The translations under genes were made by a program, and so were the position numbers. DNA of 64,000 bases from an uncultured Clostridia bacterium (GTDB taxonomy: Bacteria; Bacillota; Clostridia; Peptostreptococcales; Acidaminobacteraceae): the NCBI GenBank assembly GCA_927417275.1, contig CAKMJV010000032.1, forward strand, positions 28,731 through 92,730, in the 5' to 3' direction. The notes below the pieces were generated by a model. That model was not told the DNA's origin. It worked only from the letters and a program-made list of their open reading frames with translations, and ran no database searches. This document shows, piece after piece, positions 44,348 through 53,964 of the stretch. Each line of letters starts with the position of its first letter. Positions within the stretch are counted from its first letter, which is position 1.

Positions 44348-45343
44348 ATGAAAATAGAAAGGTACCAAAAACCGGATATGACTTTTTGGAAAGGACGTAT
44401 CGATCATGAGCAAAATTATGATGCATTTAGATGGCATCAATGGATTAAGCCTCTGGATTTATCGCAAACTGATATTAGTTTAACTCCTTCAAAGGTTTCA
44501 GTTGCCCTTTTAGGGTTTTGCAGTGACGAAGGTGTCAAAAGAAATTTAGGTAGAACTGGCGCTTACAAAGGCCCCCTTAGCATTAGAAATGAACTGAGAA
44601 ATCTTCCCTGCTGTTTTACTCAAGCGCTCATTATTTACGATGCAGGCAATGTCACTTGTAATGACGGCGATCTCGAGAAAAGTCAAGAATGTCTCGCAGA
44701 AATGGTTGCGCGTTTAATTCGACTGGGTATTTTTCCGATTTTACTCGGCGGTGGTCATGAAATGGCTTATGGTCATTATAAAGGACTTAATAAGTCGGGG
44801 ATTTACCCTGGCATCGTGAATTTTGACGCGCACTTTGACATACGTCCCTATAAAGAGCATGGCAGTTCCGGTACCATGTTCAGACAAATCTATGACGATC
44901 TGTCTAAACGTAATCTTGACTACCAATATTTCGCAATCGGCATACAAAAAAGAGGCAACACCGTTGACCTCTTTAAGACTGCACAAAATATGGGGATTCA
45001 GTATCTCATGGCAAGCGATATCGGCGAAGGCGATCTCACCGAATCGCTTAAGACCTTAGATGCTTACGCCTCTAAACAAGAACACCTCTATCTGACCATT
45101 TGCTCGGATGTATTTGCCTCCGCATTTGCGCCTGGCGTAAGTGCAACACAGCCTTTGGGGCTTCATCCAGAACGTATTCTTAAATACTTTAAAGCGCTTT
45201 TTCGAACCGGTAAAGTGGTTTCATTTGATATCGCAGAAGTTTCACCGCGATTTGATAACGACAACATCACATCTAATCTCGCTGCAACATTTATTTTTGC
45301 CGCTGTAAATGCAATTGCTAAACTCAATGGTCTTTATCTGTAA
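44348..45343 (+). CDS. hutG: Formimidoylglutamase (arginase/ureohydrolase family)
   Basis: 331 residues. Manganese-site motifs: LLGGGHEMAYGHY (His, about 135-147), VNFDAHFDIRPY (D-x-H-x-D, about 157-168) and ICSDVFASAFAPG (D-x-F in place of the common D-x-D, about 257-269). The N-terminal GFCSDEGVKRNLGRTGAYKG segment is typical of HutG. It hydrolyses N-formimidoyl-glutamate to glutamate and formamide in histidine breakdown. Other hut genes are not in the window. The 3' end overlaps convergent gatB by 20 bases. GAGGT precedes the ATG. Confidence 0.88.
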   Translation: MKIERYQKPDMTFWKGRIDHEQNYDAFRWHQWIKPLDLSQTDISLTPSKVSVALLGFCSDEGVKRNLGRTGAYKGPLSIRNELRNLPCCFTQALIIYDAGNVTCNDGDLEKSQECLAEMVARLIRLGIFPILLGGGHEMAYGHYKGLNKSGIYPGIVNFDAHFDIRPYKEHGSSGTMFRQIYDDLSKRNLDYQYFAIGIQKRGNTVDLFKTAQNMGIQYLMASDIGEGDLTESLKTLDAYASKQEHLYLTICSDVFASAFAPGVSATQPLGLHPERILKYFKALFRTGKVVSFDIAEVSPRFDNDNITSNLAATFIFAAVNAIAKLNGLYL

Positions 45344-46775
45344 TTACAGTTAAAAACACTTTCTCAGAAAGGACAGGGTCTGCTTTTCCACCCGTAGCCC
45401 GCATCATTTGTCCCATAAATGCCCCCAATGCTTGATGTTTACCGCTTAGGTAATCGGCTTTTATTTGGGGCATTTTTTTTAGGATGGATTCCCCGATTTC
45501 TGTCAAAACATCTAAATCCACCACTGGCCACAAATCTTCGTGTTCGATAATCTTCAGTGGTTTCTTTCCCGTATCCCACATTTCATTTAGAACGCGTTTG
45601 GCGATACTCAAATTTATTTTGCCACCATCGACCAAGTCAACCAAATCACTTAAGTCCTCAGCCGCTACTAAAATGGTCTCTTCGCCGCCCATAAGACGCA
45701 TCACTTCTGTTACCATGATGCCCGCTAAACTCTCATATGCCGTAGTCAACTGCGCACACGCCTCATAATACATAGCGATGCTTTTAGATGTGACAAGTTG
45801 CTCGGCAAGAGCAGGTTTTATGCCATATTTTTGAATGAACTTCTGAATGTAGTCATCAGGTAATAAGGGCAGTGCCTTTCTCATTTCATCCGTCAAAGAA
45901 GCGCTAATGGCGATGGGCATCAAATCTGGGTCTGGAAAATAGCGATAATCATGCGCGTCTTCTTTTGAACGCATGGCAAACGACATGCCTTTGGATGCAT
46001 CCCATCTCCGGGTTTCTTGAACGATGGCCTCGCCACTTTCGATTACTGCCACTTGTCTATTAAACTCATGCTCGATGGCTTTTACGATAAAGGCAAACGA
46101 GTTCAAGTTTTTCATTTCAGTCCGCGTGCCCAGCTTGGTGTCGCCCTTTTTTCGTACAGAGAGGTTCACATCGCATCGAAATGCACCTTCATTCATCTTA
46201 CATTCAGAAACCTCTATAAACATTAATGTGGCACGTAGTTTCTGAAGATAACTTTTCACTTCGTCTGCTGATCTAAAATCCGGCTCAGAAACGATTTCGA
46301 TTAAAGGGACACCACATCTGTTATAGTCGATGCAAGTCCCTTCATCGCCTTCGTGGATCAGTTTTCCTGCATCTTCTTCAATATGCAGACGTGTGATACC
46401 GATTTTTTTGCCGCCCTCTATAACCAGGTAACCGCCAAGTGCGATGGGCAGTTCACTTTGAGAAACTTGATAGGCTTTGGGGAGGTCTGGATAAAAATAA
46501 TTTTTGCGATCTTGTCGACCCAACGGCGTGATTTCAGCATGTAAGGCCAGTCCCGCACGCGCTGCAAACGCCACCACTTTTTCGTTTAATACAGGGAGTG
46601 AGCCTGGAAGTCCCATACAGACTGGACAACATTGCGTGTTGGGAGGCGCACCGATTAAAGTGGCACACCCACAGAATATTTTGCTTTTGGTGCCCAATTC
46701 CACATGGACTTCTAATCCTAAGACCATTTCATAATCTGACATTTTACTGCTTTTTTCTTGTTTACTTGTCTTCAT
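45324..46775 (-). CDS. gatB: Asp-tRNA(Asn)/Glu-tRNA(Gln) amidotransferase subunit B
   Basis: 483 residues, the tRNA-binding and kinase subunit of GatCAB. MVLGLEVHVELGTKSKIFCG opens the core; zinc Cys are visible in FCGC and QCCPVCMG; GRQDRKNYFYPDLPKAYQ, CNRCGVPLIEIVSEPDF-like and YRYFPDPDL follow; the C-terminal YqeY-like tail (about 400-483) is present. The first ATG at 46775 has GGAGG nine bases upstream and is kept, although the conventional start MSDYEM lies 11 codons later. Gene order: aspS-gatC, gatA, gatB. Confidence 0.96.
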   Translation of the reverse strand: MKTSKQEKSSKMSDYEMVLGLEVHVELGTKSKIFCGCATLIGAPPNTQCCPVCMGLPGSLPVLNEKVVAFAARAGLALHAEITPLGRQDRKNYFYPDLPKAYQVSQSELPIALGGYLVIEGGKKIGITRLHIEEDAGKLIHEGDEGTCIDYNRCGVPLIEIVSEPDFRSADEVKSYLQKLRATLMFIEVSECKMNEGAFRCDVNLSVRKKGDTKLGTRTEMKNLNSFAFIVKAIEHEFNRQVAVIESGEAIVQETRRWDASKGMSFAMRSKEDAHDYRYFPDPDLMPIAISASLTDEMRKALPLLPDDYIQKFIQKYGIKPALAEQLVTSKSIAMYYEACAQLTTAYESLAGIMVTEVMRLMGGEETILVAAEDLSDLVDLVDGGKINLSIAKRVLNEMWDTGKKPLKIIEHEDLWPVVDLDVLTEIGESILKKMPQIKADYLSGKHQALGAFMGQMMRATGGKADPVLSEKVFLTVITDKDH

Positions 46776-48230
46776 TTAAACGGCCCTCCATATCTGTTTG
46801 GTTTGTTCAAAAGCATGACCCGCGGATAAAATCGTTTTTTCATCAAATGCTTGTCCGATTAACTGCATGCCGATGGGCAATCCTTTTTCATCGTACCCAC
46901 AGTTTACACTCAACCCAGGTAGTCCAGCGATGTTAACGGGTACCGTGTACACATCGCCTAAATACATTTCAACGGGGCTTTTATCATGCGCGCCAAAAGT
47001 ATATGCTGTGGTAGGTGCCACTGGTGAGAGTATAAAGTCACAGGTCTCAAATATTTTATTGAAAGCGCTTTGAATCAGGGTTCGAACTTTAAGTGCTTTC
47101 TGATAATAGGCGTCATAGTACCCCGAACTTAGGGCGTAGGTTCCTAATAAGATACGGCGCTTTACTTCTCTGCCAAACCCTTCACCACGGGTTTGTTTAT
47201 AGAGCGTTTCGATGCTGTCAAATGCGTCTGTGCGATAACCGTATTGTACCCCATCAAATCGCGCAAGGTTTGAAGACGCTTCTGCTGATGAAAGTAGGTA
47301 ATATGCGGGAAGCGCCGCATCTAGGTTTGGCAAATCCACTTCGATAATGGTTGCACCCAGGGACTCAAATACTTTTGCAGCATGATGTACCGCTGCTTTA
47401 ACAGATGCTTCTATCCCTTCACCAAAGAAGGATTTCGGCAAGGCAATTTTCATTTTTGACACATCGCCGCTTAAATAATCAGCGGCACGCATCACCTCAG
47501 CTTTTGAACTGGTACTGTCCATGGGATCATATCCTGAGATCGCCGTAAAAACTTCGGTGACATCCTCAACCGTTTTAGCCAATGGTCCAATTTGATCCAG
47601 TGACGAGGCAAATGCGATCAAGCCACTTCTGGAAATACGTCCATAAGTAGGCTTTAAACCCACCACACCGCAAAAACTTGCGGGTTGTCTAACCGATCCA
47701 CCTGTATCTGACCCCAGTGTATATGCCGCTTGATGCGATGCAACCGCAGCCGCAGAGCCACCAGAACTTCCCCCAGGCACGCGATCTGGCGCGATCGGGT
47801 TACGCGTCTTTTTAAAATAAGAATTTTCTGTGGATGCACCCATGGCAAATTCATCCATGTTGAGTTTGCCTAAAATAATGGCGTTTGCACCTTTGAGAAG
47901 TTGTACCACCTTTGCGTCATAAGGCGGTTGATAGCCATCGAGCATTTTAGATGCACATGTCGTTGGCATGTCCAGCGTACAAATATTATCTTTTAGCGCC
48001 ATGGGAATCCCCGCTAAAGGTCCCAGTGATTCCCCACGCATTCTTTGGTCGTCTATTTTTTGTGCTGCCCGCAATGCACTTGGAGCATCTAAGTGTAAAT
48101 ATGCACCTATTTCAGAATCCGTCTCTTGGATATGCGTTAAGTAGGCTTCCGTTAACGCCACACTTGAAATTTCTTTTTGCATAAGCATTGCCTGCTGCTT
48201 TTTTATGGTTTCGTAAATTAACGTTTTCAT
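46776..48230 (-). CDS. gatA: Asp-tRNA(Asn)/Glu-tRNA(Gln) amidotransferase subunit A
   Basis: 484 residues, the amidase subunit that releases ammonia from glutamine or asparagine. Ser-cisSer-Lys triad context: MALKDNICT (Lys), PGGSSGGSAAAVAS (cis-Ser) and LGSDTGGSVRQPASFCGVVG (nucleophile Ser). AGGTGATGAG precedes the ATG at 48230, giving the usual N-terminus MKTLIYETIKKQ; the longer frame overlaps the aspS-gatC gene. Ten bases after the fused gene's stop. Confidence 0.96.
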   Translation of the reverse strand: MKTLIYETIKKQQAMLMQKEISSVALTEAYLTHIQETDSEIGAYLHLDAPSALRAAQKIDDQRMRGESLGPLAGIPMALKDNICTLDMPTTCASKMLDGYQPPYDAKVVQLLKGANAIILGKLNMDEFAMGASTENSYFKKTRNPIAPDRVPGGSSGGSAAAVASHQAAYTLGSDTGGSVRQPASFCGVVGLKPTYGRISRSGLIAFASSLDQIGPLAKTVEDVTEVFTAISGYDPMDSTSSKAEVMRAADYLSGDVSKMKIALPKSFFGEGIEASVKAAVHHAAKVFESLGATIIEVDLPNLDAALPAYYLLSSAEASSNLARFDGVQYGYRTDAFDSIETLYKQTRGEGFGREVKRRILLGTYALSSGYYDAYYQKALKVRTLIQSAFNKIFETCDFILSPVAPTTAYTFGAHDKSPVEMYLGDVYTVPVNIAGLPGLSVNCGYDEKGLPIGMQLIGQAFDEKTILSAGHAFEQTKQIWRAV

Positions 48231-48240
48231 CTCATCACCT

Positions 48241-50328
48241 CTATTCAAATGTCTTTGGCACAAATAAGAAGTTGCCTTTTCGCTCTGGCGCACTTTTAAG
48301 TAGCGCATCCACATCAAAAGAAGGTTTTACTTCATCCGTCCTAAAACAGTTACTTTGTCCCATAACATGGTTCAAGGGTTCGATCCCCTCTAAATCCAAA
48401 TCTGCCAACTGGTCAGCGAACGCGATGACTTCATTTAAGTCTTTTGCAAAACTCACCTTCTCGGCTTCGGTTAGCGCGATCCGCGATAGATTTGCCACAT
48501 GTTCAATGACGCTTAAATCCATGGTACTTTTAACGCGTTCATGCTCAAGTGCACTGGATAGATAAAGTGACAATTCCTCAAGCTGCTGTACATCGACATT
48601 TGAAGGCGCTTGCATCATCGCACATGAACCGTCACGCATTTTGGGAAATGCGATGACTTCGCGTATGGTTTGCGCGCCTACCAGCATCATGACCAAACGG
48701 TCCAGACCAAATGCAAATCCGCCATGAGGTGGTACGCCATATTCAAAGGCATCGAGCATAAAGCCAAAGCGCTCTCTGACGGCCTCTTCTGGAAAACCAA
48801 GTGTTTCAAACATTTTTGCCTGCATAACTTTGTCGTGGATGCGTATGCTTCCACTGCCCAGTTCCACACCATTTAAGACCACATCGTATGCTTTCGCGAT
48901 CATTTTTTCAGGGGAATCATCAAAGTGTGCCACTTTGGGGCTGGTAAATGGATGATGCATCGCCACATACCTTTTCGCTTTTTCATCGTATTCAAAGAGT
49001 GGAAAATCCGTTATGATGACAAATGCAAAATCATCTTTTTTCCTTAGCCCTAACATATCGCCGATATCCAGTCTTAAATGTCCCAGCACTTCTCTCGCCT
49101 TTTTACCTGGTTCTGCACAAAACACGATTAAGTCACCTGGCTTCGCACCTACTTGCTCAATTAACATTTGCATCTGCGATTCAGTAAAATACTTGGTGAG
49201 AATCGATTGAATGGTGCCATTTTCATCTATGGCGATCCACGCCATGCCATTTCCACCATGTTCTATGGCGCGTTCGGTTAAATACTCTATTTGTGTACGC
49301 GTAAATGCTTGTCCGCCCTTAATAGCAAGTGCTTTCACCACGCCGCCTTGATCCACAACTTTTTTGAATACCGTAAAGGTGCTGGTTTTCATCAGCGCTG
49401 TGAGGTCTACCATTGGCAGATCAAATCTTAAATCGGGCTTATCAAAACCGTAGCATTCCATGGCTTCTTCATAGGTCATACGGCGCATAGGTGTCTTTAT
49501 TTTAAGGTCCATGGTTTTTTCAAATAAATCTGCAAACAGCCCTTCTAATATTTCGATGACATCTTCTTCATCTACGAACGAAAATTCCATGTCTACTTGC
49601 GTAAACTCTAGTTGTCGGTCTGCACGTAAATCTTCGTCTCTGAAGCATTTTGCGATTTGGAAATAACGGTCAATACCACCCACCATCAGCAGTTGTTTAT
49701 AGATCTGTGGCGATTGGGGCAGGGCATAAAAAGCGCCTTTGGTCATGCGGCTTGGCACGAGAAAGTCACGCGCGCCTTCTGGTGTGCTCTTTGTGAGGAT
49801 CGGCGTTTCCACTTCGAGACACTCTTTTTCTATGAGGTGGTTACGCACCGCTTGTGTCACCTTTTGACGCAACTGAAGATGTTTGAGCATCTCTGGCGAT
49901 CGAATATCCAAATAACGATAGGTGAGCCGAAGTTCCTCTTTGATATTATGTGATTCGCCTATTTTAAAAGGCGTATTTTTAGCTTCCGAATAAAGTGTTA
50001 ACGCACTTGCACGCAAATCCACTTGACCTGTGGCAATGAGGGGATTGATGGTGTCTTCACTTCTTAGTTCTATTAACCCACTTACTGCGATGACACATTC
50101 ATTTTTAAGTTTTTCAGCCAGCGCAAAATCTGATTTAGAAAGATGTGCCGCATCAAAAACGATTTGTGCGATGCCCGTACGGTCTCTTAAGTCTATAAAA
50201 ATTACGCCACCTAAGTCTCGTCTGGTTTGAACCCATCCCATTAACACCGCTTCTCGATTTACATGTTCTGGTCTTAAACTGCCGCACATCTGGGTGCGTT
50301 TCATACCTGTTTTTTCTAGCGTTTTCAT
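48241..50328 (-). CDS. aspS: Aspartyl-tRNA synthetase fused to GatC
   Basis: 695 residues in one frame, about 100 more than AspRS. Residues 1-595 are a bacterial-type AspRS: OB anticodon domain (VLMGWVQTRRDLGGVIFIDL), motif 2 CFRDEDLRADRQLEFTQVD, GAD insertion (about 290-430), motif 3 GFAFGLDRLVMML and FPKMRDGSCAM. Residues 600-695 are GatC: SVIEHVANLSRIALTEAEK, FADQLADLDLEGIEPLNHVM and the closing FLFVPKTFE. gatA and gatB follow. Such a fusion makes sense if AspRS is non-discriminating and hands Asp-tRNA(Asn) to GatCAB. AAGGAG precedes the ATG. Preceded by a T-box leader and a consensus promoter. Confidence 0.93.
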   Translation of the reverse strand: MKTLEKTGMKRTQMCGSLRPEHVNREAVLMGWVQTRRDLGGVIFIDLRDRTGIAQIVFDAAHLSKSDFALAEKLKNECVIAVSGLIELRSEDTINPLIATGQVDLRASALTLYSEAKNTPFKIGESHNIKEELRLTYRYLDIRSPEMLKHLQLRQKVTQAVRNHLIEKECLEVETPILTKSTPEGARDFLVPSRMTKGAFYALPQSPQIYKQLLMVGGIDRYFQIAKCFRDEDLRADRQLEFTQVDMEFSFVDEEDVIEILEGLFADLFEKTMDLKIKTPMRRMTYEEAMECYGFDKPDLRFDLPMVDLTALMKTSTFTVFKKVVDQGGVVKALAIKGGQAFTRTQIEYLTERAIEHGGNGMAWIAIDENGTIQSILTKYFTESQMQMLIEQVGAKPGDLIVFCAEPGKKAREVLGHLRLDIGDMLGLRKKDDFAFVIITDFPLFEYDEKAKRYVAMHHPFTSPKVAHFDDSPEKMIAKAYDVVLNGVELGSGSIRIHDKVMQAKMFETLGFPEEAVRERFGFMLDAFEYGVPPHGGFAFGLDRLVMMLVGAQTIREVIAFPKMRDGSCAMMQAPSNVDVQQLEELSLYLSSALEHERVKSTMDLSVIEHVANLSRIALTEAEKVSFAKDLNEVIAFADQLADLDLEGIEPLNHVMGQSNCFRTDEVKPSFDVDALLKSAPERKGNFLFVPKTFE

Positions 50329-50362
50329 AAGATTGCTCCTTCCCTTTCTGAATTGATCGCAT

Positions 50363-50640
50363 TAAAAAAGCTCTCATCCCTGTTATAAAAACAGGGACGA
50401 AAGCTACTCTTCCGCGGTACCACCCAAATTGATCTTACGATCCAGCTCATCGATACGGACATGACTGTCGATATCTACTGGCGATAACGTGCCAGATACG
50501 TCTAATCCTACTCACATAGCTTTCGGTTAGAAACTCAGAGATGTTCTTCAACTTAAACTCAGTACCGATCTCACACCACCATCGGCTCGCTTTAACATCT
50601 GTTTTAGTTTACTCTTCTCGTCACAGTTTTTAAATATTGA
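50363..50640 (-). promoter_or_regulatory. T-box leader of aspS-gatC/gatA/gatB with asparagine specifier AAC
   Basis: T-box sequence TTTGGGTGGTACCGCGG (complement of 50412-50428), then terminator helix 50405-50391/50383-50369 and six U. Stem I is well formed: specifier helix ACUAAAAC/GUUUAAGU above, GAGA/UCUC below, and the AGUA motif on the 5' side. The 3' side of the loop reads UGAAG-AAC-A. Alignment with the valS leader (UGAAG-GUU-G) puts the specifier at 50545-50543 = AAC, asparagine, not GAC/GAU. A GAA (Glu) triplet lies directly beside it. Confidence 0.9.
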
Positions 50641-50644
50641 ATTG

Positions 50645-50673
50645 ATTATATGCGTTTATAATCGTCCTGTCAA
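50645..50673 (-). promoter_or_regulatory. Consensus sigma-A promoter of the aspS-gat operon
   Basis: TTGACA at 50673-50668 and TATAAT at 50650-50645, 17-base spacer; a perfect consensus pair on the minus strand. Confidence 0.93.
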
Positions 50674-50713
50674 TCAATTTTATATAATTTTCTGAATTTT
50701 AATTTATGTGGCC

Positions 50714-51955
50714 TTATGCCTGCTGCATCATCGCTTCGATGTCCGCAACTGATTTTGGAATCTGTTTAGACAACACCACATTGCCATCTTCTGTGATGAG
50801 AATATCGTCTTCTATGCGTATGCCTATATTTTCTTCGGCGATGTAAAGTCCTGGCTCAACGGTTAAAACCATTCCCGGTTTTAATAACCCATTTCGGCTG
50901 CCAATGTCGTGCACATCGAGCCCTAAATAATGACTTACGCCATGATAATAATATTTCGTAAGTTCAGAATCTTCTTTGATGAGGCCAATTTGTTTTAAGG
51001 ACTCAGCCAGTGATTTTTGACACACTTTATTGAGTTCTTCAAAAGGGATACCCGGTTTCATGGCGTCGATCACATCCTGTTGTGCTTTTAAAACGATGTT
51101 ATAAATCTGTGCTTGTCGCTCTGTGAACTTACCGCTAACAGGATAGGTTCTACTGATGTCTGCAGCGTATTGTCCATACTGTGCCCCTAAATCAAGTAGC
51201 ACCAAATCACCCGCTTGTACAGGTTTTTTATTTTCCACATAGTGAAGGATCACACCATCAGATCCAGACGCAGCGATGGTCTCAAATGAACATCTTTCAG
51301 CACCATGCATTCTTATATGATAAGCAAATGTCGCTTCTAATTGATACTCTATTACGCCAGGTTTAAGTATTTTTAAGATGGCGTCTAGTCCTTTATTTGT
51401 TAAATCAATAGCGGTTTCAATTTGTTTGATCTCTTCTTCTGATTTGATAACTCTTAACTCACAAAGGATAAAGTGTAATGATTTCACAGTAATAAATGGA
51501 TAACGCTTGCTAAATTCTGAAACAAACGTAGAAGCTGCACTTTCCATTTCATCCCACGATAGTTTCTCTAAATCTAAAAAGACCCGCTCTACTTTGCCAT
51601 TATTTATGAGTCTACCTGTAAAAGAAATAAATTGATCGAGGTATTGAACATCTTTAATGCCAGACTTTTCAATGGCAGATGCTTTTGTTAATTTTCTTCC
51701 CACCCATTTTTCAACATCGTAGTCGGGTTTTTCTATAAACAGTGTCGTTTCAAGCCCTTTATCCGTCATGAGCATCGTTACGATAAAGTGTTCTTCTGTA
51801 CATCCCGTAAAATAAAAGAAGTTTTTATTCGGTAAAAAAGCGTAGTGTGCGTCTGCGGTGCTCTTTGGCGCTTTACCAGAAAATAAAACTGCTAAATCGC
51901 CGACATTTAAAAATTGAGAAAGGTGTTCTCGGTGTGCTTCATAAATGGATTGCAT
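50714..51955 (-). CDS. pepP: Xaa-Pro aminopeptidase (M24B)
   Basis: 413 residues. N-terminal AMP_N domain (about 1-150, NVGDLAVLFSGKAPKST), then the creatinase-fold catalytic domain. Metal ligands: LLDLGAQYGQYAADISRTYP (Asp, Asp), YYHGVSHYLGLDVHD (His), LTVEPGLYIAEE (Glu) and IRIEDDILIT (Glu). Cleaves X-Pro bonds at peptide N-termini. GGAGGGAATG-type site before the ATG. Downstream of the aspS-gat leader promoter on the same strand, but transcribed separately upstream of it. Confidence 0.94.
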   Translation of the reverse strand: MQSIYEAHREHLSQFLNVGDLAVLFSGKAPKSTADAHYAFLPNKNFFYFTGCTEEHFIVTMLMTDKGLETTLFIEKPDYDVEKWVGRKLTKASAIEKSGIKDVQYLDQFISFTGRLINNGKVERVFLDLEKLSWDEMESAASTFVSEFSKRYPFITVKSLHFILCELRVIKSEEEIKQIETAIDLTNKGLDAILKILKPGVIEYQLEATFAYHIRMHGAERCSFETIAASGSDGVILHYVENKKPVQAGDLVLLDLGAQYGQYAADISRTYPVSGKFTERQAQIYNIVLKAQQDVIDAMKPGIPFEELNKVCQKSLAESLKQIGLIKEDSELTKYYYHGVSHYLGLDVHDIGSRNGLLKPGMVLTVEPGLYIAEENIGIRIEDDILITEDGNVVLSKQIPKSVADIEAMMQQA

Positions 51956-52059
51956 GTCATTCCCTCCCTAAATGTTTACTGTGATTTTACTATATCAGTT
52001 TATCATAATATGCTAAAATAGAGAGAGTCTTTTTTTAAATAAATTTAAAGGTGATAAAA

Positions 52060-53931
52060 ATGCATATAATAACTTGTGAAAAAATTACTAAGCGCTATAG
52101 CACCACGCTTTTACTCAATCAAATTGATTTTTCTATAGATTCAAAAGACAAAATAGGTTTAATCGGTGTTAACGGTACGGGCAAGTCCACTTTATTAAAA
52201 ATACTTGTGGATCGAGAAGTTGCGGATACGGGTCAAATCATGCGTATGAAGAACTGTCGCATCAACTACTTAGAGCAAGAACACGATTTCATCTCCGATT
52301 TAACCGTATTAGAGCAAATATTTAGCGGTGAATCTGAAGCGATGCAGACCATAAAAGCCTATGAAGAGGCCGCTAAAAAACTAGAGATGGATCCACAGAA
52401 TGTGACATTGCAACACGCTTTTGAAAAACTAAACAATCAAATGGCTGCAGGGCAACTCTACGATTTAGAATTTCAAATAAAAAGCGTACTAAATGCGTTG
52501 GGCATTGACCAGTACGATGCAAAAATCGCTACGCTGTCCGGGGGACAAAAAAAGCGCGTTGCCTTGGCAGAAGTACTGGTAAGACCTTGTGACTTACTGG
52601 TTTTAGATGAGCCGACAAACCATCTAGACAGCAAAACCATTTTATGGCTTGAAAACTATTTAAAGCAAAGAAGTGGTGCTTTAATTATGATTACCCATGA
52701 TCGCTATTTTCTGGATCGCATCGTAAACAAAACCATAGAATTATCAAATGGCAACCTCTATGCCTATCAAGGCAATTATGCCACTTATTTGGAAAAAAAA
52801 GCTGAGCGACTCTCCTTAGAAAGCAGTATGGCGGCTAAAAGACAGAACCTGTATAAAAGAGAATTGGCTTGGATGCGCGCTGGTGTTCAGGCGCGCGGTA
52901 CAAAAGCCAAATCGAGGATTCAGCGCTTTAATCAACTTACCACTGAAATGAACGCTTTTAAAGACGATGAAATCACCATTGATGTTGCCTTTACACGACT
53001 CGGTAATAAAGTCATAGAAATTAAAGACTTAAGTAAAAGTTATGGCACACAGTCGTTGTTCAGTGGTTTTGAATATTTTTTCACACCAACCGACAGAATT
53101 GGAATCATCGGCGATAACGGCGTAGGAAAATCAACACTCCTTAATCTGATCTCTGGAAAATTATCGCCAACGTCTGGAACGATTGATGTGGGTTCCACGG
53201 TTAAAATGGGCTATTTCACACAGGATTTCGATGGCTTCACGTCTATGGAACAACGGGCCATAGAGTATATAAAGGAGATCGCTGAGTACGTTACCACGCC
53301 AAATGGGTATCGCATGAGTGCTTCAGAACTTATGGAGACCTTTTTATTCGATAGCGACCTGCAATGGACACCCATTCAGAAACTATCCGGTGGAGAACGT
53401 AGACGCTTACAACTCTTAAGTATCCTGATTGAAGCGCCAAATGTTTTATTGTTAGATGAACCCACGAACAACCTAGATTTAGATACATTGACGATATTCG
53501 AAAACTATTTGGACAACTTTCAAGGTGCGATACTCTGTGTGTCTCATGATCGCTATTTTCTCGATCGAATATGTGATAAATTGTTTGCTTTTGAAAACGA
53601 AACGATTAAAATGATCACCATCAACTACAGCGACTATTTGGATCAACTGCCTAAACCAGAGGTGAAATCACAGGCACCCAAAGTAGAACGTACCAAAGTA
53701 AAAAAAGACAAATTGACCTTTAAAGAACTCAAAGCACTTGAAGAACTCCCCCTAGAAATTGATTCCAGTCACAAACGTCTCGAAGTCATTGAGCATGAAC
53801 TAACCTTATACGCGAGCGATTTTGTTAAATTAACCGCACTTACTGAAGAAAAAGATGCACTAGAAAATGAAATACTTGATAAAATGGATGTTTTGGAAAT
53901 GCTTTTAGAAAAGCAATCTGTATTATCATAA
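52060..53931 (+). CDS. uup: ABC-F protein Uup
   Basis: 623 residues with two ABC domains: GVNGTGKSTLLKIL / LSGGQKKRVALAEVL / LLVLDEPTNHLD, then GDNGVGKSTLLNLI / LSGGERRRLQLLSIL / VLLLDEPTNNLD. No membrane segment. The ~80-residue linker between domains and the C-terminal coiled coil (about 555-623, KLTFKELKALEELPLEIDSS) match Uup, an ABC-F protein acting on ribosomes and linked to transposon excision. The GTG at 52051 has no ribosome site; the ATG at 52060 has AAAGGTG, so I use it. Confidence 0.92.
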   Translation: MHIITCEKITKRYSTTLLLNQIDFSIDSKDKIGLIGVNGTGKSTLLKILVDREVADTGQIMRMKNCRINYLEQEHDFISDLTVLEQIFSGESEAMQTIKAYEEAAKKLEMDPQNVTLQHAFEKLNNQMAAGQLYDLEFQIKSVLNALGIDQYDAKIATLSGGQKKRVALAEVLVRPCDLLVLDEPTNHLDSKTILWLENYLKQRSGALIMITHDRYFLDRIVNKTIELSNGNLYAYQGNYATYLEKKAERLSLESSMAAKRQNLYKRELAWMRAGVQARGTKAKSRIQRFNQLTTEMNAFKDDEITIDVAFTRLGNKVIEIKDLSKSYGTQSLFSGFEYFFTPTDRIGIIGDNGVGKSTLLNLISGKLSPTSGTIDVGSTVKMGYFTQDFDGFTSMEQRAIEYIKEIAEYVTTPNGYRMSASELMETFLFDSDLQWTPIQKLSGGERRRLQLLSILIEAPNVLLLDEPTNNLDLDTLTIFENYLDNFQGAILCVSHDRYFLDRICDKLFAFENETIKMITINYSDYLDQLPKPEVKSQAPKVERTKVKKDKLTFKELKALEELPLEIDSSHKRLEVIEHELTLYASDFVKLTALTEEKDALENEILDKMDVLEMLLEKQSVLS

Positions 53932-53964
53932 TCAAAATAAGTTAACGCTTGGGAGGGCCTACTT

